Positions 51,306 through 59,624 of a stretch of 64,000 nt of DNA are shown here, one piece after another. Both the position numbers and the translations under genes were made by a program. The notes under the pieces are model-generated. The model was not told the DNA's origin, searched no databases, and worked only from the letters and a program-made list of their open reading frames with translations. How positions within the stretch are numbered: position 1 is the first letter of the stretch; each line of letters opens with the position of its first letter. Source of the stretch: JBKHXF01 sp046566145 (GTDB lineage Bacteria; Actinomycetota; Nitriliruptoria; Nitriliruptorales; Nitriliruptoraceae); the NCBI GenBank assembly GCA_046566145.1, contig JBKHXF010000009.1, positions 1 through 64,000 on the forward strand. Reading direction: 5' to 3'.

Positions 51306-51896
51306 ATGTCGGCCGACGACGACCGCTGGCTGGTCGTCGGGCTCGGCAACCCGGAGGCCGAGTACGGCGGCACCCGACACAACGTCGGGGCCGACCTCGT
51401 CCGGCTGCTGGCCCAACGTCACCACGCCTCGCTCGCACGCAACAAGCGCGTGCGGTGCGAGGAGGCACAGGTCCGCATCGGCGCGGCGCGGGTGATGCTG
51501 GCCGTCCCGACCTCGTACATGAACGAGTCGGGTGGGCCCGTCCAGCAGGCGGCCGCGTGGTTCGGCACGCCGCCGGCGCGGATCGTCGTCTGCCACGACG
51601 ACCTCGACGTGGAGCCGGGCGACCTCAAGGTCAAGCTCGGCGGCGGCCACGCCGGCCACAACGGCCTCCGGGACATCGACCGGGCGCTGGGCACCCGCGA
51701 CTACCTGCGGGTCCGGATCGGCATCGGCCGGCCGCCCGGCCGCATGGCGCCCCGCGACTTCGTGCTCCGCCGGTTCTCGCCGAAGGAGCGCGAGGTCGTC
51801 GACGTCGCGCTCGAGCACGCCGCGGACGCCGCGGAGCTGCTGCTGACCGAGGACCTCGAGCGGGTCCAGAACCGCTACCACGGCCGTTCCGCCTGA
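51306..51896 (+). CDS. pth: Peptidyl-tRNA hydrolase
   Basis: 196 residues. VVGLGNPEAEYGGTRHNVGAD contains the catalytic His and Asn; PTSYMNESG and CHDDLDVEPGDLKVKLGGGHAGHNGLRD hold the catalytic Asp and the tRNA-binding residues. It releases peptides from stalled peptidyl-tRNA. AGGAGG lies 7 bp before the ATG, one of the strongest ribosome sites in the window. The rplY-pth order is conserved in actinobacteria. Confidence 0.96.
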   Translation: MSADDDRWLVVGLGNPEAEYGGTRHNVGADLVRLLAQRHHASLARNKRVRCEEAQVRIGAARVMLAVPTSYMNESGGPVQQAAAWFGTPPARIVVCHDDLDVEPGDLKVKLGGGHAGHNGLRDIDRALGTRDYLRVRIGIGRPPGRMAPRDFVLRRFSPKEREVVDVALEHAADAAELLLTEDLERVQNRYHGRSA

Positions 51897-51924
51897 CGGG
51901 CCGACCACCCACGAGGAGACGCAC

Positions 51925-52572
51925 GTGCGCGAGCGACTGCAGACCATCGTCCGGGCCTTCCACCTGACCCGTGAGGTCGACGACAAGCTCGTCCCGCTGC
52001 TGCTCGCGGCCGTGCTCGTCCCCGTCGCGCTCGGCGTCTCGGTGGCGGCGATCACGGGCGGCTGGATCCTCTGGCCGCTCCTGGGCCTGCTGACGGGCCT
52101 CGTCGTGGCGCTCAGCGTCTTCGGTCGCCGGGTCCAGCGCGCCCAGATGACCGCCATCGAGGGCCAGCCCGGCGCCGCCGCCGCGATCCTGCAGCAGATG
52201 CGGGGCCAGTGGTTCGTCACGCCGGCGGTCGCCTTCACCCGCAAGCAGGAGCTCGTCCACCGCGTCGTCGGCCGGCCCGGCATCGTGCTCGTGGCCGAGG
52301 GCGACAGCCGGACGAAGCTCGAGCAGCTGCTCGCGCAGGAGAAGAAGAAGCTGGTCCGGGTCGCGGGCGACGTGCCGGTGCACACCGTGTCCGTGGGCCG
52401 GGGGGAGGGACAGGTCGAGCTCACCAAGCTGCAGCTGCACCTGACGAGGCTCGGCGTCGAGGTCAGCAAGAAGGACGTGCCGAAGCTGGCCCGCAAGCTC
52501 GCCCCGCTCGACAAGGGCAACATCCCGATCCCGAAGGGCTACATCGGCAAGCCCTCCAAGAAACAGCGGTAG
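51925..52572 (+). CDS. DUF4191 membrane protein
   Basis: 215 residues. Two close helices (KLVPLLLAAVLVPVALGVSV and GGWILWPLLGLLTGLVVAL) lie within residues 22-70. A basic cytoplasmic domain follows, ending KGYIGKPSKKQR. The QMTAIEGQPGAAAAIL and TPAVAFTRKQELVHRVVG segments are typical of DUF4191, an actinobacteria-restricted family of unknown function. GTG start with GAGGAG 6 bp upstream; third gene of the rplY operon by spacing. Confidence 0.85.
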   Translation: MRERLQTIVRAFHLTREVDDKLVPLLLAAVLVPVALGVSVAAITGGWILWPLLGLLTGLVVALSVFGRRVQRAQMTAIEGQPGAAAAILQQMRGQWFVTPAVAFTRKQELVHRVVGRPGIVLVAEGDSRTKLEQLLAQEKKKLVRVAGDVPVHTVSVGRGEGQVELTKLQLHLTRLGVEVSKKDVPKLARKLAPLDKGNIPIPKGYIGKPSKKQR

Positions 52573-52636
52573 GAGAAGGAGATCCGCGTCCGCTCGGCGA
52601 AGAACCGGTCGGGGGGACGGGGTCACAGCGCATCCG

Positions 52637-52642
52637 TAGCGT
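52637..52642 (+). promoter_or_regulatory. -10 element of FG-GAP-like gene
   Basis: TAGCGT, 51 bp upstream of the ATG at 52694; a small GCCCAC/GTGGGC hairpin lies in the leader. Confidence 0.45.
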
Positions 52643-52693
52643 CTCCCAACGACGCCCACGCACCCGGTGTGGGCTCCCTTGGGGGGACTTTCC

Positions 52694-54136
52694 ATGTGGT
52701 TCAAGACATCACAGCTTCTCCTCGTTGCCGTGGCGGCATCGACGCTGACGGCGACGAGCACCGCCCTCGCCGCGCCGAGGGCTTCCACCGTGGCATCGAC
52801 CATCGACCGGACGGCACTGGTCGAACAAGCCTCCGCGCAGCTCGCGGGCTCGCAGGTCGTCGACGAGGCCGCAGCCGGAGAGGTCGCTGGTGAGGCCAGC
52901 CTCTTCCGGGCAGCGATGACCGGTTCCGACGCCGAGTTGACCAGTGCCGAGACCTCGAACATCTGCTACGACAGCGAGATCAGCGACCCTGCCGATGCGT
53001 TCGACATCGATCTGGCAGCCACCGGGATCCTCTACGATTGCGGGTTCGCTGAGTGGATCGCGGGGTGGATCACCTACGACTCGTGGAACGAGTTCGAGCT
53101 CGATCTCCTCCTGCAGGAGTACGACCTCGACGGCAACCTTCGGAACGGGTGCGACGGCGCGGATCGGGGCATCATCGTGCTGTACGACTCACCCACGGAC
53201 CGCCTCGTCTCGGGTCTGTTCGACTTCGTCAGCTGTGACGACTTCCGGCTGCGTCAGGCGCTCCCGGTGGTCCGAGACGCGTACTTCTCCGACCACGTCT
53301 TCGTCATCGCTCCGCAGTCGGCCCTGTTCGACAAGGACCTCGAGTTCGGGTACCGGACGTACTCGACGTCAGGACTCGACGAGGACTTCGCGCCCGACAC
53401 CCTCAGCATCCCGGATCAGCGGTTCGAGAGGGTCCGACTCTGCGGCGGGGTGTGCTACTTCCTGTCCAACCGGATCGATGGCACCGGGACGCCGATCTTC
53501 TTCCGGTACGGCAGCGCCTCGTTCGAGGTGTTCTCCGGTGACTGGAACGGCGACGGCGTCGACACCATCGGCGTCCGCACCGGCAACCGCTTCTTCCTGA
53601 CGGACCGCCTCACCGGTGGCAAGCAGGCTGACTACGAGTTCGCCTACGGGTCGGCTGGGGACGAGATCCTCATCGGTGACTGGAACGCTGACGGCAAGGA
53701 CACCATCGGCGTCCGGAAGGGCAACACCTTCTACCTCTCGGACAGCTTCGCCGGAGGCCGCCGAGCCGATCACCAGTTCTCGTACGGTTCGGCCGGCGAC
53801 CTGGTGGTCGTCGGTGACTGGAACGCCGACAACGTGGACACGCTCGGTGTCCGCAAGGGGAACACCTACTACCTGACCGACACCCTGACGGGCGGACGTC
53901 GGGCCGATCACCAGTTCTCGTACGGTTCGGCCGGCGACCAGGTCCTGATCGGTGACTGGAACGCCGACGGCGTGGACACGCTCGGTGTCCGCAAGGGCAA
54001 CGTGTTCTACCTGACGAACACCTTGACGGGCGGACGTCGGGCGGACCACCAGTTCGCCTTCGGGTCGGTCTCCGACCGCATCCTCGTGGGTGACTGGAAC
54101 AACGACGGCGTCGACACCATCGGCGTGCGCCGCTGA
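52694..54136 (+). CDS. Secreted protein with FG-GAP/VCBS-like calcium-binding repeats
   Basis: 480 residues. A signal peptide (residues 1-26, ending ALAAP) precedes a unique domain of about 250 residues with many Asp and Tyr (ISDPADAFDIDLAATG). Four full copies and one partial copy of a 46-residue repeat follow from about residue 281. Each has GDWNADGVDTxGVRKGN (a Ca-binding Asp loop) and LTGGRRADHQFSYGSAGD. Codon use is less GC-biased than the neighbours, suggesting recent acquisition. The function of the unique domain is unknown; surface adhesion or scaffolding is a guess. A strong terminator follows. Confidence 0.85.
   Translation: MWFKTSQLLLVAVAASTLTATSTALAAPRASTVASTIDRTALVEQASAQLAGSQVVDEAAAGEVAGEASLFRAAMTGSDAELTSAETSNICYDSEISDPADAFDIDLAATGILYDCGFAEWIAGWITYDSWNEFELDLLLQEYDLDGNLRNGCDGADRGIIVLYDSPTDRLVSGLFDFVSCDDFRLRQALPVVRDAYFSDHVFVIAPQSALFDKDLEFGYRTYSTSGLDEDFAPDTLSIPDQRFERVRLCGGVCYFLSNRIDGTGTPIFFRYGSASFEVFSGDWNGDGVDTIGVRTGNRFFLTDRLTGGKQADYEFAYGSAGDEILIGDWNADGKDTIGVRKGNTFYLSDSFAGGRRADHQFSYGSAGDLVVVGDWNADNVDTLGVRKGNTYYLTDTLTGGRRADHQFSYGSAGDQVLIGDWNADGVDTLGVRKGNVFYLTNTLTGGRRADHQFAFGSVSDRILVGDWNNDGVDTIGVRR
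53537..54133 (+). repeat. 138-bp tandem repeats within the FG-GAP-like gene
   Basis: The GGTGACTGGAAC start of each unit falls at 53537, 53675, 53813, 53951 and 54089, exactly 138 bp apart. Units 3 and 4 look nearly identical at the DNA level, so copy number may change by recombination. Confidence 0.9.
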
Positions 54137-54149
54137 GTGGTCGGTACGA

Positions 54150-54183
54150 GTGACAGGGCCGGGCTGCTGCCCGGCCCTGTCAC
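54150..54183 (+). terminator. Terminator after FG-GAP-like gene
   Basis: GTGACAGGGCCGGGC pairs perfectly with GCCCGGCCCTGTCAC (15 bp) around TGCT, 13 bp past the stop. Confidence 0.85.
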
Positions 54184-54207
54184 GTCCTGGGCCGCGGCGC
54201 GGCTGGG

Positions 54208-54213
54208 TACCGT
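54208..54213 (+). promoter_or_regulatory. -10 element of mfd
   Basis: TACCGT, 25 bp upstream of the mfd GTG. Confidence 0.45.
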
Positions 54214-54238
54214 CGGCGGGACCCGAGCCGGTGCACCC

Positions 54239-57200
54239 GTGTCCCCGCAACCGCCCTCCTCCGTCGACGACGTCCTCGACCGCGGTCTCGCGGCGGGGAC
54301 GCTCGCGGCTGCCCTGCGCCCCGGGCGGGCGGAGCTCGACCTCGCGCTCGACACGGAGCAGGTCGTCTGTCCGCCGTCGATGCGGAGCTACGTGCTGTCC
54401 CTGCTGGCCGAGCAGGCGGCGCCGCTGCTGGTCGTGACCCCGAGGACCTCCGACGCCGAGGCGCTCGCCGACGGGCTCGGCGCGTTCCTCGGTGAGTGGC
54501 GGGTCGCCGTCTTCCCGGCGTGGGAGACCCTGCCCCACGAGCGACTCTCGCCGCAGCCCGCCACGGTCGGGCGCCGCCTCGCCGTGCTCGACCGCATCGT
54601 CCGCCCCGAGGCCCACCCCGAGCCGTTGCTCGCCGTCGTCGCGCCGGTCCGAGCGGCGCTGCAGCCGATGGACCCGGCGCTCGGGACCCGCGCCCCCATC
54701 ACCCTCGACGCCTCCTGGGTCGGCTTCGACGAGCTCGTCGGGGGACTCGCGGCGCTCGGCTACACCCGCACGCCGCAGGTCGAGGCCCGCGGCGAGTTCG
54801 CGGTGCGCGGGTTCATCGTCGACGTCTTCCCGACCGCCGGCGACGGCGCCGTCCGCGTCGAGTTCTTCGGCGACGACGTCGAGAGCATCCGCAGCTTCGG
54901 TGTCGGCGACCAGCGCACCATCGAGCCCGTCGAGCGCGTCGTCGTCGACCCGGCCCGCGAGCTCGTCCTCGACGAGGCGCTGCGCCAGCGTGCGGCCGAG
55001 CGCGCCCGGACGATGCCGTCGCTGCGCGAGTACCTCGAGCGGCTCGCGGAGGGGCAGACGTTCGAGGGCGTCGAGTCGCTGGTGACCTTCCTGCACCCCC
55101 GGCCGGCCCTGCTGCCCGACTTCCTGCCCGACGGGCACGGCATGGCCGTGGTCGACCCGATCGTGGTGCAGCAGCGCGCCGACAAGCTCCACGAGGAGGC
55201 CGAGGTCCTGCTCGAGGTCGCGTGGGAGACCGTCGCCGGCCACCGGCCCGAGGACGACGGCTTCGCCACCACCGAGGAGCTCGCCGCGCGGGTCTCCGGC
55301 CGGACCTGGCACCTCACGCCGTTCGGGGAGCACGGGCGCGTGCCGGGCGAGCCGTGGGAGTCGTTCCGCGGCGACGTCGAGGCGGTCGGCGCCCGCGTCC
55401 GTCAGCTGCTGCGCGAGGGAACCCGCGTGGTGCTCACGACCGCCGCCGGCGGGCCGGCGCGCCGGCTCTCCGACATCCTCGGTGAGCAGGGCACGCCGGC
55501 GCAGGTGCTCGACGACCTGCCCCCGGATGCGACCGGCAGCCGGGCCGAGATCGTCCCGTCGCCGCTGCGCGAGGGGTTCGTCTGCCGCGAGCTCGGCATC
55601 GCCGTGCTGGGGGAGTGGGACGTGTTCGGGCCGCGCCGGCGGCAGCGGGCACCGAGGCGCGTCGGCTCGCGCCGCTCCGCCGCCGACACGGTCCTGCAGC
55701 TCGCCGAGGGCGACGCCGTCGTGCACCGCACCCACGGCGTCGGGATCTACCGCGGGATGATCACCCGCGAGATCTCGACCCCGTCGGGCGACCGGGCGAA
55801 GCGCGACTACGTCCTGCTCGAGTACGCCGACGGCGACATGCTCTACGTCCCCTCCGACCAGGTCGACGCGGTCGCCCGCTACCAGGGCGGCGAGACCCCG
55901 AGCGTGATGAGCCTCGGCGGCGCGCAGTGGGAGCGAGCGAAGGACCGCGTCCGCGCGTCCGTGCGGAACATCGCCGCCGAGCTGATCCGCCTCTACGCCG
56001 CCCGGATGCACGCCGAGGGCCACGCGTTCTCGCCCGACGGGCCGATGCAGTCCGAGCTCGAGGACGCCTTCCCGCACGTCGAGACGGCCGACCAGCTGAC
56101 CTCCACCGACGAGATCAAGGCCGACATGGAGGCGCCGCTGCCGATGGACCGGCTGCTGTGCGGCGACGTCGGGTTCGGCAAGACCGAGGTGGCGGTGCGC
56201 GCGGCCGGCAAGGCCGTGTTCGACGGCCTGCAGGTCGCCGTGCTCGTGCCGACGACCATCCTCGCCCAGCAGCACTTCGAGACGTTCAAGGAGCGCTTCG
56301 CCGGCTTCCCCGTCGAGATCCGCTCGTTGAGCCGCTTCGCCACCGGCAAGGAGCGGCGCGACACGCTCGACGGGCTCGCGGCCGGCACCGTCGACATCGT
56401 GGTCGGCACGCACGCGCTGCTCGCGAAGCGCGTCGAGTGGAAGCGGCTCGGCCTCGTCATCGTCGACGAGGAGCAGCGCTTCGGGGTGAGTCAGAAGGAG
56501 CGGCTCAAGCAGCTGCGGACCTCGGTGGACGTGCTCTCGATGTCGGCCACCCCGATCCCGCGAACCCTCGAGATGGCGGTGTCCGGCATCCGTGACATGA
56601 GCGTCATCGAGACGCCGCCCGAGGACCGCCAGCCGGTGCTCACGCTCGTGCAGGAGTACGACGAGGCGCAGGTCGCGCTCGCCATCCGCCGCGAGCTGCT
56701 GCGGGACGGGCAGGTCTTCTACCTGCACAACCAGGTCGACACGATCCACTCGGTCGCGGAGCGGCTCGCCGAGCTCGTCCCCGACGCGAAGGTCGGCGTC
56801 GCCCACGGGCAGATGGACGAGCGAACCCTCGAGGCCGCGATGGTCGCGTTCTGGGAGCGCGGGATCGACGTGCTGGTGTGCACCACGATCGTCGAGTCCG
56901 GCCTCGACATCCCCAACGCCAACACGCTCATCATCGAGCGGGCCGACCTGCTCGGGCTGAGCCAGCTCCACCAGCTCCGTGGTCGGGTCGGGCGCTCCGC
57001 CGAGCGCGGCTACGCGTACTTCCTCTACCCGGAGGGGGCGCAGCTCACCGAGCCGGCCTACGAGCGCCTCAAGACGATCGCCGAGCACAACCGGCTCGGC
57101 TCGGGCCTCGCCATCGCGATGCGCGACCTCGAGATCCGCGGCGCCGGCAACGTCGTGGGCGCCGAGCAGTCCGGCCACGTCGCGGCGGTCGGCTTCGACA

Positions 57201-57709
57201 TGTACTCGCAGCTGCTCAAGGAGGAGGTCGCCGACCTCACCGGGGAGCCGGTCGTCGACGAGCTGGAGGTCAAGGTCGAGCTGCCCGTCGACGCGCACCT
57301 GCCCCACGACTACGTCGCCGACGAGCGCCAGCGGCTCGAGCTCTACAAGCGCATCTCGGCGGTCCGGGACGCCGCCGGCGTGAAGGACGTCCGCGACGAG
57401 CTGACCGACCGCTTCGGTCCGCTGCCACCGGCGGCGGAGAAGCTCGTGACGCTGGCGGCGCTGAAGGCGGCGCTGCGGCGCTGGGGCATCTCCGAGGTGA
57501 CCGTGACCGTGAAGGACCAGCTGCGCGTGGTCGGCCTCGACCTCTCCGCGAGCCAGGTCGTGCGCCTCGAGCGGCTGCACCGCGGCGCGCAGTACCGCTC
57601 GGAGCAGAAGGTCGTGCTCGTCCCGCTGCCGCGCGACCGCTCGACCGACCTCGTCGGCTGGGTCGCCGCGACGCTGCGGGACCTCGCCGCCCCGACGCGC
57701 GCGGCCTGA
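54239..57709 (+). CDS. mfd: Transcription-repair coupling factor Mfd
   Basis: 1156 residues, full length. The UvrB-homology modules come first (FPAWETLPHERLSPQPATVGRRL), then the RNA-polymerase interaction domain (GDAVVHRTHGVGIY), then the RecG-like translocase: Walker A CGDVGFGKTEVAVRAA near residue 640, VDEEQRFGV, MSATPIPRTLEMA, STIVESG-type TTIVESGLDIPNANT and QLRGRVGRS. The C-terminal D7 domain closes the protein. Mfd pushes stalled RNA polymerase off lesions and recruits UvrA. GTG start; directly upstream of the cobalt transporter promoter. Confidence 0.96.
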   Translation: MSPQPPSSVDDVLDRGLAAGTLAAALRPGRAELDLALDTEQVVCPPSMRSYVLSLLAEQAAPLLVVTPRTSDAEALADGLGAFLGEWRVAVFPAWETLPHERLSPQPATVGRRLAVLDRIVRPEAHPEPLLAVVAPVRAALQPMDPALGTRAPITLDASWVGFDELVGGLAALGYTRTPQVEARGEFAVRGFIVDVFPTAGDGAVRVEFFGDDVESIRSFGVGDQRTIEPVERVVVDPARELVLDEALRQRAAERARTMPSLREYLERLAEGQTFEGVESLVTFLHPRPALLPDFLPDGHGMAVVDPIVVQQRADKLHEEAEVLLEVAWETVAGHRPEDDGFATTEELAARVSGRTWHLTPFGEHGRVPGEPWESFRGDVEAVGARVRQLLREGTRVVLTTAAGGPARRLSDILGEQGTPAQVLDDLPPDATGSRAEIVPSPLREGFVCRELGIAVLGEWDVFGPRRRQRAPRRVGSRRSAADTVLQLAEGDAVVHRTHGVGIYRGMITREISTPSGDRAKRDYVLLEYADGDMLYVPSDQVDAVARYQGGETPSVMSLGGAQWERAKDRVRASVRNIAAELIRLYAARMHAEGHAFSPDGPMQSELEDAFPHVETADQLTSTDEIKADMEAPLPMDRLLCGDVGFGKTEVAVRAAGKAVFDGLQVAVLVPTTILAQQHFETFKERFAGFPVEIRSLSRFATGKERRDTLDGLAAGTVDIVVGTHALLAKRVEWKRLGLVIVDEEQRFGVSQKERLKQLRTSVDVLSMSATPIPRTLEMAVSGIRDMSVIETPPEDRQPVLTLVQEYDEAQVALAIRRELLRDGQVFYLHNQVDTIHSVAERLAELVPDAKVGVAHGQMDERTLEAAMVAFWERGIDVLVCTTIVESGLDIPNANTLIIERADLLGLSQLHQLRGRVGRSAERGYAYFLYPEGAQLTEPAYERLKTIAEHNRLGSGLAIAMRDLEIRGAGNVVGAEQSGHVAAVGFDMYSQLLKEEVADLTGEPVVDELEVKVELPVDAHLPHDYVADERQRLELYKRISAVRDAAGVKDVRDELTDRFGPLPPAAEKLVTLAALKAALRRWGISEVTVTVKDQLRVVGLDLSASQVVRLERLHRGAQYRSEQKVVLVPLPRDRSTDLVGWVAATLRDLAAPTRAA

Positions 57710-57754
57710 CCATCCCCGTCGACGGCCGTCGTGGCCATCCGCCGCCGCGGCTGC

Positions 57755-57803
57755 TGCGAAGCGTTCGCAGGTGTAGAGTCGCCCTTGTTGCGAAGCGTTC
57801 GCA
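57755..57803 (+). promoter_or_regulatory. Twin palindromic operators around the cbi promoter
   Basis: TGCGAAGCGTTCGCA occurs at 57755-57769 and again, identical, at 57789-57803. Each is TGCGAA-N3-TTCGCA. They flank the -10 hexamer TAGAGT (57774-57779), the second covering the start site (about 57786). Centres are 34 bp apart, about three helical turns. This is the layout of a metal-responsive repressor site; the regulator is unknown. Confidence 0.85.
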
Positions 57804-57833
57804 GCGGGCAGGGTCCCACGCGGAGGATGACAC

Positions 57834-58811
57834 GTGCACGCCCCCGACGGCTTCCTGAACCTCGGCACGTCCGTCGCGACCGGCGTCCTCTCCGCCGGCG
57901 CGGTCGGCGCGAGCCTGCGCCAGACCCGCGACACGCTCGCCGACAAACAGGTCCCCCTGGCCGGCATCTCGGCCGCGTTCATCTTCGCGGCGCAGATGTT
58001 CAACTTCCCCGTCGCGGCCGGCACCACCGGGCACCTGCTCGGCGGCGCGCTCGCGGCCGTGCTGCTCGGGCCGAGCATGGGCGCGCTGGTCGTCACGGTC
58101 GTGGTGGTGGTGCAGGCCATCGCGTTCGCCGACGGCGGGCTGACCGCGCTGGGCTACAACGTGTTCAACATGGCCATCGTGACCGCGTTCGGTGGCTGGG
58201 CCGCGTTCCTCGGCTTCCGGCGGATCCTGCCCCGCACCATCAACGGCGTGTCCGCTGCGGCCGGGCTCGCGGGCCTCGTGTCCGTCGTGCTGTCGTCGAT
58301 GGCGTTCTCGGTGCAGTGGCTCTTCGGGGCCACCTTCGCGGTCGACTTCGGCACCGTGTTCGGTGCGATGGTCGGCGTCCACCTGCTCATCGGGATCGGC
58401 GAGGGGATCATCACGATGCTGGCGGTCCGCTCCGTGCTCGCCGTGCGGCCCGACCTCGTGACCGGCGCCGACGGCGTCGACCTCGGTGGCCAGGAGGTCC
58501 GCTCGCTGCGGGCCCTGACCATCGGCGGCATCGTCGCGTCGTTCGTCGTCGCGATGGTCGTCAGCCAGTTCGCCGCCGGCGACCCCGACGGCCTCGAGCG
58601 CGTCGCCGAGGACACGGGCTTCATCGCGAGCGCGCAGGACCACCCGCTCGACTCGTTCGTCTTCGCGGACTACGCGACCGCCGGCGTCGACAACGAGACG
58701 GTGTCGCTCGCCGTCGCCGGCGCCGCCGGCACGCTCGTGACGCTGCTCGTCGGCCTCGGCATCGCGGCGGCCGCCCGGGGCGGACGGCGCGGCCGACCCG
58801 CGGCCGGCTGA
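57834..58811 (+). CDS. cbiM: Cobalt ECF transporter substrate-binding protein, CbiM-CbiN (PDGLE) fusion
   Basis: 325 residues. The mature N-terminus MHAPDG supplies His2, the metal ligand in CbiM/NikM. About seven helices form the CbiM core (NFPVAAGTTGHLLGGALAA, VQAIAFADGGLTALGYN). After a linker, residues 240-325 carry two more helices flanking SQFAAGDPDGLERVAEDTGF, the PDGLE/CbiN-like domain. It captures Co(II) or Ni(II). GTG start with GGAGG 7 bp upstream. Fused CbiM-CbiN replaces two separate genes. cbiQ starts on its stop codon (TGATG). Confidence 0.93.
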   Translation: MHAPDGFLNLGTSVATGVLSAGAVGASLRQTRDTLADKQVPLAGISAAFIFAAQMFNFPVAAGTTGHLLGGALAAVLLGPSMGALVVTVVVVVQAIAFADGGLTALGYNVFNMAIVTAFGGWAAFLGFRRILPRTINGVSAAAGLAGLVSVVLSSMAFSVQWLFGATFAVDFGTVFGAMVGVHLLIGIGEGIITMLAVRSVLAVRPDLVTGADGVDLGGQEVRSLRALTIGGIVASFVVAMVVSQFAAGDPDGLERVAEDTGFIASAQDHPLDSFVFADYATAGVDNETVSLAVAGAAGTLVTLLVGLGIAAAARGGRRGRPAAG

Positions 58812-59575
58812 TGGGCGCCGGGCACAGCCACCCGCTGCACGTCCACGGGCACTCGGTCCTGCACCGCATGGCCCCCGAGGCCAAGCTCGTCGCGGCGTTC
58901 GGCTTCGTCGTGGCCGTCGCCCTCACCCCCCGCGAGGCGTTCTGGGTCCACGCCCTCGACGCGCTCGCGCTCGTCGCCGTGGCCCGGCTCGGGCGCGTGC
59001 CCGCCCGGTTCGTGCTGACGCGCGCCGCGGTCGTGCTGCCCTTCGTGGTGTTCGCCCTGCTGCTGCCCTTCATCGCCGACGGCGAGCGCACGACCGTGCT
59101 CGGGGTGTCCGTCGCCGTCGAGGGGCTGTGGGGCACCTGGCAGGTCCTCTCCCGGGCCCTGCTCGGCGTCACCACCTCCGTGCTGCTGGCCGCGACCACC
59201 GAGGTCCCCGACATCCTCACCGGCTTCAAGCGGCTGCGCGCGCCGGCGGTGCTGACCCAGATCGCGGCGTTCATGCTGCGCTACCTCGAGGTCGTCGCCG
59301 GCGAGCTCGGGCGGATGCGCACCGCGATGACGGCCCGCGGCTACGACCCCCGCTGGCTGTGGCAGGCGAAGCCCATCGCGGCGTCCGCCGGCGCGCTGTT
59401 CATCCGCTCCTACGAGCGGGGCGAGCGCGTCCACGCCGCGATGCAGGCCCGCGGCTTCACCGGCCAGATGCCCGAGCTCCGGGGCGGCGCCGCGACGACC
59501 GCCGACTGGACCCGCGCCGCCGTGCTGCCGCTCGTCGCCCTCGCCGGCGCCGTCGCCGGCCTGCTGCTGACCTGA
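58811..59575 (+). CDS. cbiQ: Cobalt ECF transporter T component CbiQ
   Basis: 254 residues with five to six helices. The two Ala-Arg-Gly coupling motifs that contact the ATPase are MTARGYDPR and MQARGFTGQMP. The N-terminus is His-rich (GHSHPLHVHGHSVLH), possibly binding metal in the cytoplasm. It joins CbiM to the CbiO ATPases. Overlaps cbiM by one base; cbiO follows after 49 bp. Confidence 0.94.
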   Translation: MGAGHSHPLHVHGHSVLHRMAPEAKLVAAFGFVVAVALTPREAFWVHALDALALVAVARLGRVPARFVLTRAAVVLPFVVFALLLPFIADGERTTVLGVSVAVEGLWGTWQVLSRALLGVTTSVLLAATTEVPDILTGFKRLRAPAVLTQIAAFMLRYLEVVAGELGRMRTAMTARGYDPRWLWQAKPIAASAGALFIRSYERGERVHAAMQARGFTGQMPELRGGAATTADWTRAAVLPLVALAGAVAGLLLT

Positions 59576-59624
59576 TCCCCCGCCGGCCCCCGCGCCGCAC
59601 CGCCCGACCACAGGACCGACGCCG

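Noticed and set aside
57770..57833. Cobalamin riboswitch before the cobalt transporter operon
   Set aside because: The leader is under 50 nt and lacks a B12 box; the palindromic operators explain regulation better.
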